A DNA stretch of 64,000 bases, taken from Devosia sp. FKR38 (GTDB taxonomy: Bacteria; Pseudomonadota; Alphaproteobacteria; Rhizobiales; Devosiaceae). The stretch is from contig NZ_STGC01000005.1 in the NCBI RefSeq assembly GCF_005222805.1, positions 1,216,456 through 1,280,455 on the forward strand, written 5' to 3'. A model generated the notes under the pieces. It was given only the letters and a program-made list of their open reading frames with translations. It was not told where the DNA came from and did not search any database. The position numbers were made by a program, and so were the translations under genes. Positions 56,368 to 64,000 of this stretch are shown here, piece by piece; position 1 is the stretch's first letter; each line of letters starts with the position of its first letter.

Positions 56368-57444
56368 ATGTCTGATCCGAAAAACCTGACATCAAATGGT
56401 CTGTCATACAAGCAGGCCGGAGTCGACATTGATGCCGGCAATGCGCTGGTCGAAGCCATCAAACCAGCCGTGCGCTCCACGCGCCGCTCGGGCGCCGATG
56501 GCGAGATCGGCGGCTTCGGCGGCCTGTTCGACCTCAAGGCGGCCGGCTTCACCGATCCTGTGCTGGTCGCAGCCAATGACGGCGTCGGCACCAAGCTCAA
56601 GATCGCCATCGACACCGGCAATCATGCCACCATCGGGCAGGACCTGGTGGCCATGTGCGTCAATGACATCATCGTCCAGGGCGCCGAGCCGCTGTTTTTC
56701 CTCGACTACTTCGCCACCGGCAAGCTCGACGTCGCCCAGGGCACGGCCATTGTCACCGGCATTGCCGATGGCTGCCGCCTCGCCGGTTGCGCGCTGATCG
56801 GCGGCGAAACCGCCGAGATGCCGGGCATGTATCACGGCAATGACTATGATCTGGCCGGCTTTGCCGTCGGCGCCGCCGAGCGCGGCACCCTGCTGCCCCG
56901 CGCCGATATCGCGGCCGGCGACACGCTGGTGGCCATCGCCTCCTCTGGCGTGCATTCCAATGGCTATTCGCTGGTGCGCAAGATCGTTGAGGTCTCGGGC
57001 CTGGCCTGGGACGCCGACGCGCCCTTCGCCCCCGGTACGGCGCTCTCGGAAGCCCTCCTCACCCCCACCCGCATCTATGTGAAGCCCCTGCTCGCCGCGC
57101 TCAAGGCGGGCCTGGCCATCAAGGCGCTGGCCCATATCACCGGCGGCGGCTTCATCGACAATATTCCGCGCGTGCTGCCCGACCATCTGGCCGCGCATGT
57201 GAACCTGTCGGCCATCACGGTACCAAAAGTCTTCGGCTGGCTGTCGCGCATCGGCGGCATCGTCGAGCATGAGATGCTGCGCACCTTCAACTGCGGCGTC
57301 GGCATGCTCGTCGCCGTGGCGCCCGAAGACGCCCAGGCCCTGGTCGACCAGCTCAACGCCGCCGGCGAAATCGCCTCCATCGTCGGCCAGCTCACCGATC
57401 GCAGCGGCGAACCCGTGACCTTCGAGGGAAGCCTGGCGCTGTGA
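56368..57444 (+). CDS. purM: Phosphoribosylformylglycinamidine cyclo-ligase
   Basis: ATP-dependent ring closure forming aminoimidazole ribonucleotide in purine synthesis. Motifs are [20 protein letters not shown] at the start, [23 protein letters not shown] and [16 protein letters not shown]. The frame is open to 56302, but the ATG at 56368 has GAGG four bases away and matches the family start (358 aa). It shares GTGA with purN. Confidence 0.96.
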   Translation: MSDPKNLTSNGLSYKQAGVDIDAGNALVEAIKPAVRSTRRSGADGEIGGFGGLFDLKAAGFTDPVLVAANDGVGTKLKIAIDTGNHATIGQDLVAMCVNDIIVQGAEPLFFLDYFATGKLDVAQGTAIVTGIADGCRLAGCALIGGETAEMPGMYHGNDYDLAGFAVGAAERGTLLPRADIAAGDTLVAIASSGVHSNGYSLVRKIVEVSGLAWDADAPFAPGTALSEALLTPTRIYVKPLLAALKAGLAIKALAHITGGGFIDNIPRVLPDHLAAHVNLSAITVPKVFGWLSRIGGIVEHEMLRTFNCGVGMLVAVAPEDAQALVDQLNAAGEIASIVGQLTDRSGEPVTFEGSLAL

Positions 57445-58028
57445 CCCGCAAGCGCGTCGCCATTCTGATCTCTGGCCGCGGCTCCAACATGTCGGCCCTG
57501 ATCGCGGCCGCCAAGGCGCCGGACTATCCGGCCGAGATCGTCGGCGTGCTCTCCAACCGCGCGGCCGCCGAGGGCCTCACCATCGCCGCCAGCCATGGCA
57601 TCGCCACCGCCTCGCTGGCCCAGAGCAAGTTCCTCACGCGGGACATGTTCGAAGATGTCATGACGCAGATGCTGGAGAGCTGGGCCGTCGACATCGTCTG
57701 CCTCGCTGGCTTCATGCGCATCCTGGGCGATGATTTCGTCAATCACTGGGCCGGCCGGATGATCAACATCCACCCCTCGCTGCTGCCGCTCTACAAGGGC
57801 CTGCACACCCATGAACGCGCGCTGGCCGATGGCGCCACCACCCATGGCTGCACCGTCCATTTCGTTACCCCGGGCCTCGACGAAGGCGCCCCGATCCTGC
57901 AGGCCGAAGTGCCCGTGCTCGCCGGCGACACGCCCGACACCCTCGCCGCCCGCGTGCTGGTTGAGGAGCACCGCATCTACCCCCAGGCTCTGCGCCTCCT
58001 CGCCTCCGGCGCCATCACCGCCCCCTGA
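57441..58028 (+). CDS. purN: Phosphoribosylglycinamide formyltransferase
   Basis: Transfers a formyl group from 10-formyltetrahydrofolate to GAR in purine synthesis. Key features are [13 protein letters not shown], the catalytic Asn and His in [15 protein letters not shown], and [17 protein letters not shown] with the catalytic Asp. It has 195 aa. The start is GTG in a GTGA overlap with purM, the usual pairing. Confidence 0.96.
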   Translation: MTRKRVAILISGRGSNMSALIAAAKAPDYPAEIVGVLSNRAAAEGLTIAASHGIATASLAQSKFLTRDMFEDVMTQMLESWAVDIVCLAGFMRILGDDFVNHWAGRMINIHPSLLPLYKGLHTHERALADGATTHGCTVHFVTPGLDEGAPILQAEVPVLAGDTPDTLAARVLVEEHRIYPQALRLLASGAITAP

Positions 58029-58155
58029 CAGGCGCCTGCCGCAGCGCGGCAAGCCAATCACCGTCATCACCCGATTTGATCACCCCCATCGTCAAAATCG
58101 GTTCGATCTTTGTTCCGCCACCGCGTAGCGTCCGATCCATTCACGGAGAATCGCA

Positions 58156-59046
58156 ATGGCATTACGGGACTGGCTGCTCATCATCTTGATCGGGGCGATC
58201 TGGGGCTGTTCGTTCCTGTTCAATGCCGTGCTGATCCGCGAGCTGGGGCCGATCTGGGTCTCCGCCCTGCGCGTCTCCATTGGCGCATTGGGCTGCTGGG
58301 CCTATTTCGTCGCCACGCGCCGCAGCCTGCCGCGCGAACCGGTGCGCTATTTCCAGTTCTTCGTGCTGGGCGTGCTCAACTATGCCATCCCCTTTGCCCT
58401 GTTCCCCATGGCCGAGCATGATCTGCCCAGTGGCCTGGTCGGCGTCATCAATGCGCTGACCCCGCTGATGACCGTGATGGTCTCCCATGTCTGGCCGGGC
58501 GGGGAGAAGGCGACGCTCAACAAGTCCGCCGGCGTTCTGGTCGGCTTTGTCGGCGCGGCGATCCTGGCCTCGCCTTCGCTGGGCGGCGGCTCCTCCAGCC
58601 AGCTCTGGGCCATCGCCGCCTGCCTCTTGGCGACGCTCTGCTATGCCTTTACCCTCAATTACGCCCGGCGCCTCAAGGGCATCGACCCCACCACCATCGC
58701 CGCTTGTTCGCTCACCGCGGCGGCCATCGTCTCTGCGCCCGTGGCGCTGGCGTTCGAGGGCCTGCCGCAGATCACCCGGCTTGAAACCTGGGGCGCACTG
58801 CTCGGCATTGGCCTACTGTCGAGCAGCTTTGCGTTCCTCTTGATGTACCGCATGCTGCCGCGCGTCGGCGCCACCAACTTCTCCATCAACACCTTCATCA
58901 CCCCCATCTCGGCCATCCTGCTGGGCGTGCTGGTGCTGCATGAGCGCTTCGAGACGGTACACATGATCGGCATGGCGGTGATCTTTGCCGGCCTGCTGCT
59001 GCTGGATGGCCGCATCCTCAAACTCGGTCGCCGCCAGCCCGCCTGA
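58156..59046 (+). CDS. EamA/DMT-family transporter
   Basis: Ten-helix carrier with two EamA repeats, 296 aa. The first repeat begins LLIILIGAIWGCSFLFNAV, the second SSSQLWAIAACLLATLCYAFTLNYARR, and ILLGVLVLHERF is the typical end of the second repeat. GGAG lies seven bases before the ATG at 58156. It follows purN by 127 bases but may have its own promoter. The substrate is not evident. It is not closely similar to the other EamA gene at 27.3 kb. Confidence 0.88.
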   Translation: MALRDWLLIILIGAIWGCSFLFNAVLIRELGPIWVSALRVSIGALGCWAYFVATRRSLPREPVRYFQFFVLGVLNYAIPFALFPMAEHDLPSGLVGVINALTPLMTVMVSHVWPGGEKATLNKSAGVLVGFVGAAILASPSLGGGSSSQLWAIAACLLATLCYAFTLNYARRLKGIDPTTIAACSLTAAAIVSAPVALAFEGLPQITRLETWGALLGIGLLSSSFAFLLMYRMLPRVGATNFSINTFITPISAILLGVLVLHERFETVHMIGMAVIFAGLLLLDGRILKLGRRQPA

Positions 59047-59072
59047 CGCCTTCCCCTATAGGATGAACGAAA

Positions 59073-59098
59073 ACGGCCAGTGCGTTCACACTGGCCGT
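59073..59098 (-). terminator. Terminator of gatB (convergent with the EamA gene)
   Basis: Perfect 10-bp stem (ACGGCCAGTG and complement) with a six-base loop, 26 bases beyond the gatB stop. On the minus strand the stem is followed by TTTCGTTC, a short T-rich stretch. It could also act for the EamA gene on the plus strand. Confidence 0.7.
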
Positions 59099-59124
59099 CA
59101 TTCTGTCTGGCGTTGGCTTGCCGC

Positions 59125-60624
59125 CTATTCGAGGCCGAGCTTTTTCTTCATCAGCTCATTGAGCGCCTGCGGATTGGCCTTGCCGCCCGAGGCCTTCATG
59201 GCCTGGCCGACGAACCAGCCCATCATGGTGGGCTTGGCGATGACCTTGGCCACCTGGTCGGGATTGGCGGCGATGATCTCGTCCACGATCGCCTCGATGG
59301 CGCCCATGTCGGTCACCTGCTTCATGCCGCGGGCCTCGACGATCTCGGCGGGCACGCCTTCGGGCTCCTCGCTGATGATGATCGCCAGCAGGTCCTTGGC
59401 ACCCTTGGACGAGATGGTCCCGGCGGCGACGAGGTCGACGATCCCAGCGATCTGCGCCGGCTTGAGATGGGTTTCCCAGATGGCCAGGCCCTGGCTATTG
59501 GCAAAGGCCGCCACATCGGCGTTCAGCATATTGGCCACGGCCTTGCCGTCGCGCACGCTGCCACCGAAATTGACCACGGCCTCGAAATAGTCCGCAGTCT
59601 CGCGATCCAGCGTCAACACCATGGCGTCATAGGGCGTCACGCCAAAGTCCTTGATGAAGCGCGCGGTCTTCTCGTCCGGCAGCTCCGGCAGATTCTCGGC
59701 CAACATGGCCACGAAGGCATCGTCGAATTCGAGCGGCAGCAGATCCGGATCGGGGAAGTAGCGATAGTCCTGCGCATCTTCCTTGGAGCGCATCGAGCGC
59801 GTCTCGCCCAGCTTGGGGTCATAGAGCCGGGTTTCCTGCTCCACCACGCCGCCGTCCTCGAGAATATCGATCTGGCGGCGGGCTTCGAATTCAATGGCCT
59901 GGCCGGCAAAGCGGATCGAGTTGACGTTCTTGATCTCGCAGCGCGTGCCGAACTCGCCGCCCGGGCGACGCACCGAGACGTTGACGTCGGCGCGCATGGA
60001 GCCCTGCTCCATATTGCCGTCGCAGGTGCCCAGGTAGCGCAGGATCGAGCGCAGCTTGGCCAGATACGCCTTGGCCTCGTCCGACGAGCGCATGTCGGGC
60101 TTGGAGACGATCTCCATCAGCGCCACGCCGGCGCGGTTGAGATCGACAAAGCTCATGTTCGGGTGCTGGTCATGCAGCAGCTTGCCGGCATCGGTCTCCA
60201 GATGCACCCGCTCGATGCCGATCTCGACCTGGTCGCCATTGACGTCGAGCGCCACAACGCCCTCGCCGACGATGGGATCCTTGTACTGGGAGATCTGATA
60301 GCCCGGCGGCTGATCGGGATAGAAATAGTTCTTGCGGTCAAACACGCTGCGCTTGTTGATCTTGGCCTTGAGGCCCAACCCGGTGCGCACAGCCTGGCGC
60401 ACGCATTCCTCATTGATCACGGGCAGCATGCCGGGCATGCCGGCATCCACGAAAGACACGTTGGAATTGGGGGCATTGCCGAACTGCGTGGACGCACCCG
60501 AGAACAGCTTGCTCTCGGAGGTCACCTGCGCATGCACTTCCATGCCGATGATCACTTCCCAGTCGCCGGTCGATCCGGCGATAAAGCTCTTGGGGTTGGG
60601 CGTGCGCGTGTCGATAAGGGTCAA
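59125..60624 (-). CDS. gatB: Asp-tRNA(Asn)/Glu-tRNA(Gln) amidotransferase subunit B
   Basis: Kinase/transamidation subunit of GatCAB, which amidates misacylated tRNA. Motifs are [61 protein letters not shown] and the tail YqeY-like domain ending in [13 protein letters not shown]. No ATG lies at the family start; TTG at 60624 has AGGA eight bases upstream and matches the family (499 aa), so it is used rather than the ATG-less longer frame to 60714. Confidence 0.94.
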   Translation of the reverse strand: MTLIDTRTPNPKSFIAGSTGDWEVIIGMEVHAQVTSESKLFSGASTQFGNAPNSNVSFVDAGMPGMLPVINEECVRQAVRTGLGLKAKINKRSVFDRKNYFYPDQPPGYQISQYKDPIVGEGVVALDVNGDQVEIGIERVHLETDAGKLLHDQHPNMSFVDLNRAGVALMEIVSKPDMRSSDEAKAYLAKLRSILRYLGTCDGNMEQGSMRADVNVSVRRPGGEFGTRCEIKNVNSIRFAGQAIEFEARRQIDILEDGGVVEQETRLYDPKLGETRSMRSKEDAQDYRYFPDPDLLPLEFDDAFVAMLAENLPELPDEKTARFIKDFGVTPYDAMVLTLDRETADYFEAVVNFGGSVRDGKAVANMLNADVAAFANSQGLAIWETHLKPAQIAGIVDLVAAGTISSKGAKDLLAIIISEEPEGVPAEIVEARGMKQVTDMGAIEAIVDEIIAANPDQVAKVIAKPTMMGWFVGQAMKASGGKANPQALNELMKKKLGLE

Positions 60625-60730
60625 TTGAGACGTCCTGAGGCGAGGCAAAGCGATGCCAAACGCATAGTGCCTGGGGGCTGCGGTTGCAATTGCTTTGCGC
60701 AGTCGAGGGCGCAAACAGGCCCTGCCCGGC

Positions 60731-61240
60731 TCAGTCCTCGTCGATCTCGCCGGTGAAGGGCAGCAGGCGCTTTTCCAGGTGCACGCTCAGAAAGGCCTCA
60801 TGGGCAGCCTGGCCGTCCTGGCGCAGCGCCAGGATATGATAGCCCTGCTTCTCGTAGAAGCGCACGGCGGGCACATTGTCCGCCGGAGTTTCGAGATACA
60901 CCCGCGCGGCGCCCTCCAGCTCCATCAGCGATTCCATGCGCCGCAGCAGCATTGAGCCCAGGCCCATGCGCTGCATCTCTGGCGCCACGAAGAGATAGGG
61001 AATATAGGCCCGCCGCGCCGCCCGCGAGCACCAGCCCGCTGCCACGCCCGCCACTTCGGCCACGATGATGCGGTTCAGCGTCTCGGCCACCACCTGCCCC
61101 AGCCGCGCCTGTTCGCGAGCCTTGAGGCCCGGCTGCGGCGTCATCAGCGGATAGATGCCGCTTTCCCAGGCGCGGTAGGCGATGTCGGCCAGGTGCGGCA
61201 TATCACCGGTCACCGCCTTGCGTATGCTGACACCTGCCAT
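60731..61240 (-). CDS. GNAT-family N-acetyltransferase
   Basis: Acetyl-CoA-dependent acetyltransferase of 169 aa. The acetyl-CoA loop is [19 protein letters not shown], preceded by [16 protein letters not shown], and the end of the fold is [15 protein letters not shown]. The substrate is unknown. It lies between gatB and chorismate mutase on the same strand. GNAT proteins of another type are antitoxins of YjhX, but this one is not adjacent or cotranscribed with the yjhX-like gene. Confidence 0.85.
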   Translation of the reverse strand: MAGVSIRKAVTGDMPHLADIAYRAWESGIYPLMTPQPGLKAREQARLGQVVAETLNRIIVAEVAGVAAGWCSRAARRAYIPYLFVAPEMQRMGLGSMLLRRMESLMELEGAARVYLETPADNVPAVRFYEKQGYHILALRQDGQAAHEAFLSVHLEKRLLPFTGEIDED

Positions 61241-61254
61241 TGAGACCTCCGGGT

Positions 61255-61578
61255 CTAGCTGCGTCGCCGTGCGGCGATGATGCCCTTCTCGTAGTTGATG
61301 TTCCAGTCGATCAGGGTGCGCCAGACAAGTTCGGCCTGATCTTCGTCAAGATCAAGGGCCAAACTGCGCTCACGGACACGGGCGATCACCGCCTCGATCC
61401 GGGTCGGGTCGCGCGCCTCATGCGGATCGGTCTTGATCTCGGCCATGCGCGTCACATAGGCGTGCCGCTCGGCAAACAGGGTCAGCAGGGCCAGATCGAT
61501 CCGGTCGATCTCGGCGCGCACATCGTCCTTGGTCTGGCAGTCGGCAGGCAGTTTGGCAGCGGTCACAGCACTATCCAC
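61255..61578 (-). CDS. Chorismate mutase (AroQ type)
   Basis: All-helical mutase converting chorismate to prephenate for Phe and Tyr synthesis. The 107 aa include VRAEIDRIDLALLTLFAERHAYVTRMAEIK and a C-terminal helix RTLIDWNINYEKGII, the arrangement of the AroQ domain with conserved Arg, Lys and Glu. The start is GTG at 61578, with no clear ribosome binding site; another GTG is at 61566. The GNAT gene follows by 14 bases, so both may be one transcript. Confidence 0.87.
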   Translation of the reverse strand: MDSAVTAAKLPADCQTKDDVRAEIDRIDLALLTLFAERHAYVTRMAEIKTDPHEARDPTRIEAVIARVRERSLALDLDEDQAELVWRTLIDWNINYEKGIIAARRRS

Positions 61579-61814
61579 TCAATTGGCTCTGTTGCTGGTT
61601 TGCACCGACTGCCGCGCGATTTCAACCGCCCGCCTTGCGCAATTCGTCCATGCGGCGCTATCAAACGCGCATGTGTATGCAGTCTGAAACCGCCTGACGC
61701 CCCGTCCTACTGCGACGGGGCATTGATGAACCAGCCTGACGCCGCGCGCGATGCCGGCGACGGGCCTTGTTTATCCGCGGCCCTTTTGGGGCCGCCATCA
61801 GGCTTCAGACTTTC

Positions 61815-62072
61815 ATGGATATTTCCCGAGACGAACAGCGGGTGCTGCATGCCCTCGCACAGGGCGGCTGCATCGCCCTTATCCGCAACGCAGACGGCAA
61901 GGTCACCGGCCTTGAATTCTTCAACCGCGAGGGCTGGCTGAGCAGCGGCTGTACCCTGTTGCTGTTCCGCAAGCTCAAGGCAAAGAAGGCGATCAAATCG
62001 TCTGGTGGGCAGCCGTATCGCATCACGCGGCGCGGGCTGGAGCTCGTCCGCAGCGAGTATGACAACCGCTAG
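61815..62072 (+). CDS. yjhX: YjhX (TopAI) family protein, UPF0386
   Basis: The product of 85 aa matches the YjhX/UPF0386 family end to end: MDISRDEQRVLHALAQGGCI, IRNADGKVTGLEFFNREG, CTLLLFRKLKAKKAI and QPYRITRRGLELVR. The E. coli protein, renamed TopAI, inhibits topoisomerase I and is neutralised by the GNAT-like YjhQ encoded beside it. Here no partner gene follows. The frame is open to 61767, but the ATG at 61815 gives exactly the family length. The 236 bp upstream contain an 8-bp hairpin (61699-61721) and no gene. Confidence 0.85.
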   Translation: MDISRDEQRVLHALAQGGCIALIRNADGKVTGLEFFNREGWLSSGCTLLLFRKLKAKKAIKSSGGQPYRITRRGLELVRSEYDNR

Positions 62073-62094
62073 CGGCGCATCGTGGCATCGTCAT

Positions 62095-62113
62095 TGCCGG
62101 GCTTTGCCCGGCA
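62095..62113. terminator. Hairpin between convergent genes
   Basis: Perfect 8-bp stem with a TTT loop (TGCCGGGC and complement), between the yjhX stop and the end of the conserved hypothetical gene. No T-run, so a bidirectional terminator is only probable. Confidence 0.45.
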
Positions 62114-62121
62114 GTGACAGG

Positions 62122-62439
62122 CTAGTGCCGCGTGACTTCGCTCAGCGCCGCCGCGATATGTTCCCATTCGCTGGCGACGCTGGCCGTGGCGCGCTTCTTG
62201 CCGGCGCGGCGATACCAATAGTCGGCATTGCCCATGTCGGCTTCGATCCAGTGCATCAGCGCATGCACCCAGTCAAAGGCCGCCACGCCCTCCATGGCCT
62301 GGACGATCACATGGGCCTGTTCCCACTCAGGGCCGACGCGCAGCCCGCCCTTTTTGAGCCACCACAGCGCCTGCAGCGGCTTGCTCATGTCCTTGGGGGG
62401 CTCGGACCAGTCCAGCGTGGTGAAGATATCTGAGGCCAT
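62122..62439 (-). CDS. Conserved hypothetical protein
   Basis: Product of 105 aa with a helical, Trp-rich sequence: LQALWWLKKGGLRVGPEWEQ, AHVIVQAMEGVAAFDWVHAL, MHWIEADMGNADYWYRRAGK. No signal or membrane segment. Similar short proteins with this His/Trp pattern occur in Hyphomicrobiales as far as I recall, with no known function. AAGGG before the ATG at 62439 selects the start over the open frame to 62604. Histidines at AHVIVQ, DWVHAL and MHWIE might bind a metal, which is speculation. Confidence 0.75.
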   Translation of the reverse strand: MASDIFTTLDWSEPPKDMSKPLQALWWLKKGGLRVGPEWEQAHVIVQAMEGVAAFDWVHALMHWIEADMGNADYWYRRAGKKRATASVASEWEHIAAALSEVTRH

Positions 62440-62640
62440 CGGTGAAACCCTTGTCGGCCCGGACGCCGCCCGGGGCGTCGTCGCAACCAATTTCAATTTG
62501 TGCATTGGCGCCAAATAAGGCGGATCGGCGGGCGGATCAAGTGGCGAGGTCAACAGACCCTTAACGCGCACATCGATCCGCCTGTGCTTCGCCGTTGCAG
62601 GCAAAGCGCCTCTGGAGCCTGTTTCGACCGCTCTATCGTC

Positions 62641-62664
62641 TCCCTCCCCCTTTGTGGGGAGGGA
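62641..62664. repeat. Palindromic CCCTCCCC/GGGGAGGG element
   Basis: Nine-base exact inverted repeat (TCCCTCCCC and complement) with a six-base loop, followed by AGAGGTGGGGGTGG. It lies 40 bases beyond the gatA stop. Similar C-rich palindromes occur as dispersed repeats in alphaproteobacterial genomes. The remainder of 62440-62702 holds nothing recognisable. Confidence 0.5.
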
Positions 62665-62702
62665 TCAGAGGTGGGGGTGGTCAGCCGTGCAAAAGCGCGG
62701 TG

Positions 62703-64000
62703 TTACCACCAGCGCTTGGGCGAAAAGTCCATGTCCGCGCTCTTTTCGATCACGCGGGCTGCGGCAAACAGCGTCTCTTCGTCAAACGGCTTTCCGATGA
62801 GCTGCAGGCCCAGCGGCAGGCCCTTGCCGTCCTTGCCCGCGGGCACGGCAATGCCCGGCAGGCCCGCCATGTTGACCGTGACAGTGAACACGTCCTGCAG
62901 ATACATCGCCACCGGATCGGCAGCCAGGGTCTCGTCGCCAATGCCAAAGGCCGCCGAGGGCGTCGCCGGGGTCAGGATGGCGTCGACGCCGGCATGGAAG
63001 GCGTCCTCGAAATCCTTCTTGATCAGCGTACGCACCTTCTGCGCCTTGACGTAATAGGCGTCAAAGTAACCGGCAGACAGCACGTATGTGCCGATCATGA
63101 TGCGGCGCTTCACCTCGCGGCCGAAACCGGCGGCGCGGGTGAGCTCATACATGTCGGTGATGTCCTTGCCGCTGACGCGCAGGCCAAACTTGACGCCGTC
63201 ATAGCGCGCCAGGTTCGACGAGGCCTCGGCCGGCGCCACGATGTAGTAGGCCGGCAGGGCATATTTGGTGTGCGGCAGCGAGATGTCCTTGATCACCGCG
63301 CCTTCGGCCTTGAGCCACTCAAGGCCCTGGGTCCACAGCTTTTCGATCTCGCCCGGCATGCCGTCCATACGGTATTCGCGCGGCACGCCAATGGTCAGGC
63401 CCTTGACGCCGCGTTCGACGGCCGCCGCGAAATCGGGCACCGCCATATCAACGCTGGTGGAATCCTTGGGATCGAACCCGCTCATGGACGTCATCAGCAG
63501 CGCGGCGTCTTCCACCGTGCGGGCGATCGGACCGGCCTGATCGAGCGAGGACGCAAAGGCCACCACGCCCCAGCGCGAGCAACGGCCATAGGTCGGCTTG
63601 ATGCCCACCGTGCCGGTCAGCGCGGCCGGCTGGCGGATCGAGCCGCCGGTGTCGGTTGCCGTCGCGCCAGCGCAGAGCCAGGCCGCCACGGCCGCAGCCG
63701 AGCCACCCGACGAGCCGCCGGGCACCAGATTGGCATTGCTGCCCTCGGCCTTGAACGGGCTGACCACCGGGCCGTAATAGCTGGTCTCGTTGGACGAGCC
63801 CATGGCGAATTCGTCCATGTTCAGCTTGCCCAGCATCACCGCGCCGTCGCGCCACAGGTTCGCCGTCACGGTCGATTCATATTCGGGCTTGAAGCCATCC
63901 AGGATATGGCTGGCCGCCTGGGTATGGACGCCCTTGGTGCCGAACAGGTCCTTAATGCCCAGCGGAATGCCTTCGAGCGGCCCGGCCTGCCCCTTGGCCA
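62703..64000 (-). CDS. gatA: Asp-tRNA(Asn)/Glu-tRNA(Gln) amidotransferase subunit A (N-terminus outside window)
   Basis: Glutaminase subunit of GatCAB. The frame continues past the window edge: the part before the first methionine reads [19 protein letters not shown], with the catalytic lysine. The cis-serine is in [15 protein letters not shown] and the nucleophilic serine in [11 protein letters not shown]. About 432 codons are present, roughly 88 percent of the protein. It is upstream of gatB on the same strand but separated by four genes, so gatA and gatB are not one operon here. Confidence 0.95.
   Translation of the reverse strand, partial: AKGQAGPLEGIPLGIKDLFGTKGVHTQAASHILDGFKPEYESTVTANLWRDGAVMLGKLNMDEFAMGSSNETSYYGPVVSPFKAEGSNANLVPGGSSGGSAAAVAAWLCAGATATDTGGSIRQPAALTGTVGIKPTYGRCSRWGVVAFASSLDQAGPIARTVEDAALLMTSMSGFDPKDSTSVDMAVPDFAAAVERGVKGLTIGVPREYRMDGMPGEIEKLWTQGLEWLKAEGAVIKDISLPHTKYALPAYYIVAPAEASSNLARYDGVKFGLRVSGKDITDMYELTRAAGFGREVKRRIMIGTYVLSAGYFDAYYVKAQKVRTLIKKDFEDAFHAGVDAILTPATPSAAFGIGDETLAADPVAMYLQDVFTVTVNMAGLPGIAVPAGKDGKGLPLGLQLIGKPFDEETLFAAARVIEKSADMDFSPKRWW

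Noticed and set aside
60731..62072. GNAT gene plus yjhX as a TopAI-YjhQ toxin-antitoxin pair
   Set aside because: The genes are on opposite strands with chorismate mutase between them, so cotranscription is excluded; kept only as a remote possibility.

Overview
The window reads as core chromosome of a high-GC alphaproteobacterium of the order Hyphomicrobiales (Rhizobiales). It most resembles a Devosia-like lineage, although the genus is an inference. The main basis is gene order: dusB(nifR3)-ntrB-ntrC, ntrY-ntrX-hfq-hflX-mazG, pdhA-pdhB-pdhC-lpdA-lipA-ratA, cinA-ispDF, and ppx-ppk-hda are all arranged as in that order. No rRNA, tRNA, CRISPR array, transposase or prophage gene was recognised.

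Layout. 1-2185: 5' two thirds of cobalamin-dependent metH (minus strand, cut by the window edge) behind a 22-bp palindromic operator. 2457-9590: tight plus-strand operon rlpA-dacC-tmk-holB-metG-tatD-MBL hydrolase. 9814-15570: minus-strand coenzyme F420 module, consisting of an F420-dependent glucose-6-phosphate dehydrogenase, cofE, a three-gene importer of the type proposed to take up F420-0, and a second F420-type oxidoreductase. 15571-16596: a 1-kb regulatory region ending in a promoter and cobalamin riboswitch, followed by btuD-btuF-btuC (16597-19473). 19503-20270: EF-hand protein. 20468-23077: mazG, hflX, hfq. 23285-31787: ntrYX and dusB-ntrBC, with an EamA exporter on the opposite strand between them. 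31960-33659: ispDF-cinA. 33681-42883: ratA, lipA, glsB-like, lpdA, SGNH hydrolase, pdhC, pdhB, pdhA, ftsB (minus strand), with two small membrane-protein genes inserted between the pdh genes. 43317-49297: malic enzyme, a CSS-motif c-di-GMP phosphodiesterase with a CtrA-type site, aspS. 49497-56233: rnd (plus), then ppx, ppk1, hda and an AI-2E family transporter (minus). 56368-59046: purM-purN, EamA permease. 59125-64000: gatB, GNAT acetyltransferase, chorismate mutase, yjhX-type gene, a conserved hypothetical and the 3' part of gatA.

The most notable system is the F420 block. FGD and cofE sit in one apparent operon with a periplasmic binding protein, permease and ATPase, while no gene for building the F420-0 core (fbiC, cofD/fbiA, fbiD) is visible in the window. 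This is the arrangement previously used to propose an F420-0 uptake route in certain Actinobacteria. Here it is in an alphaproteobacterium, and the two promoter regions for F420 enzymes carry the same palindromic operator (TTTGACCA, two bases, TGGTCAAA or close to it), which suggests a dedicated regulator. A second, paralogous importer cassette under a cobalamin riboswitch lies back to back with it and probably feeds B12 to MetH.

Other signals include DnaA-box clusters inside tatD and in the lpdA-glsB gap, a nested palindrome in the 1-kb regulatory region, two classes of palindromic repeat, and a solitary YjhX (TopAI) homologue. Start codons were moved inward from the longest open frame wherever a ribosome binding site or family alignment argued for it; these cases are stated per gene.
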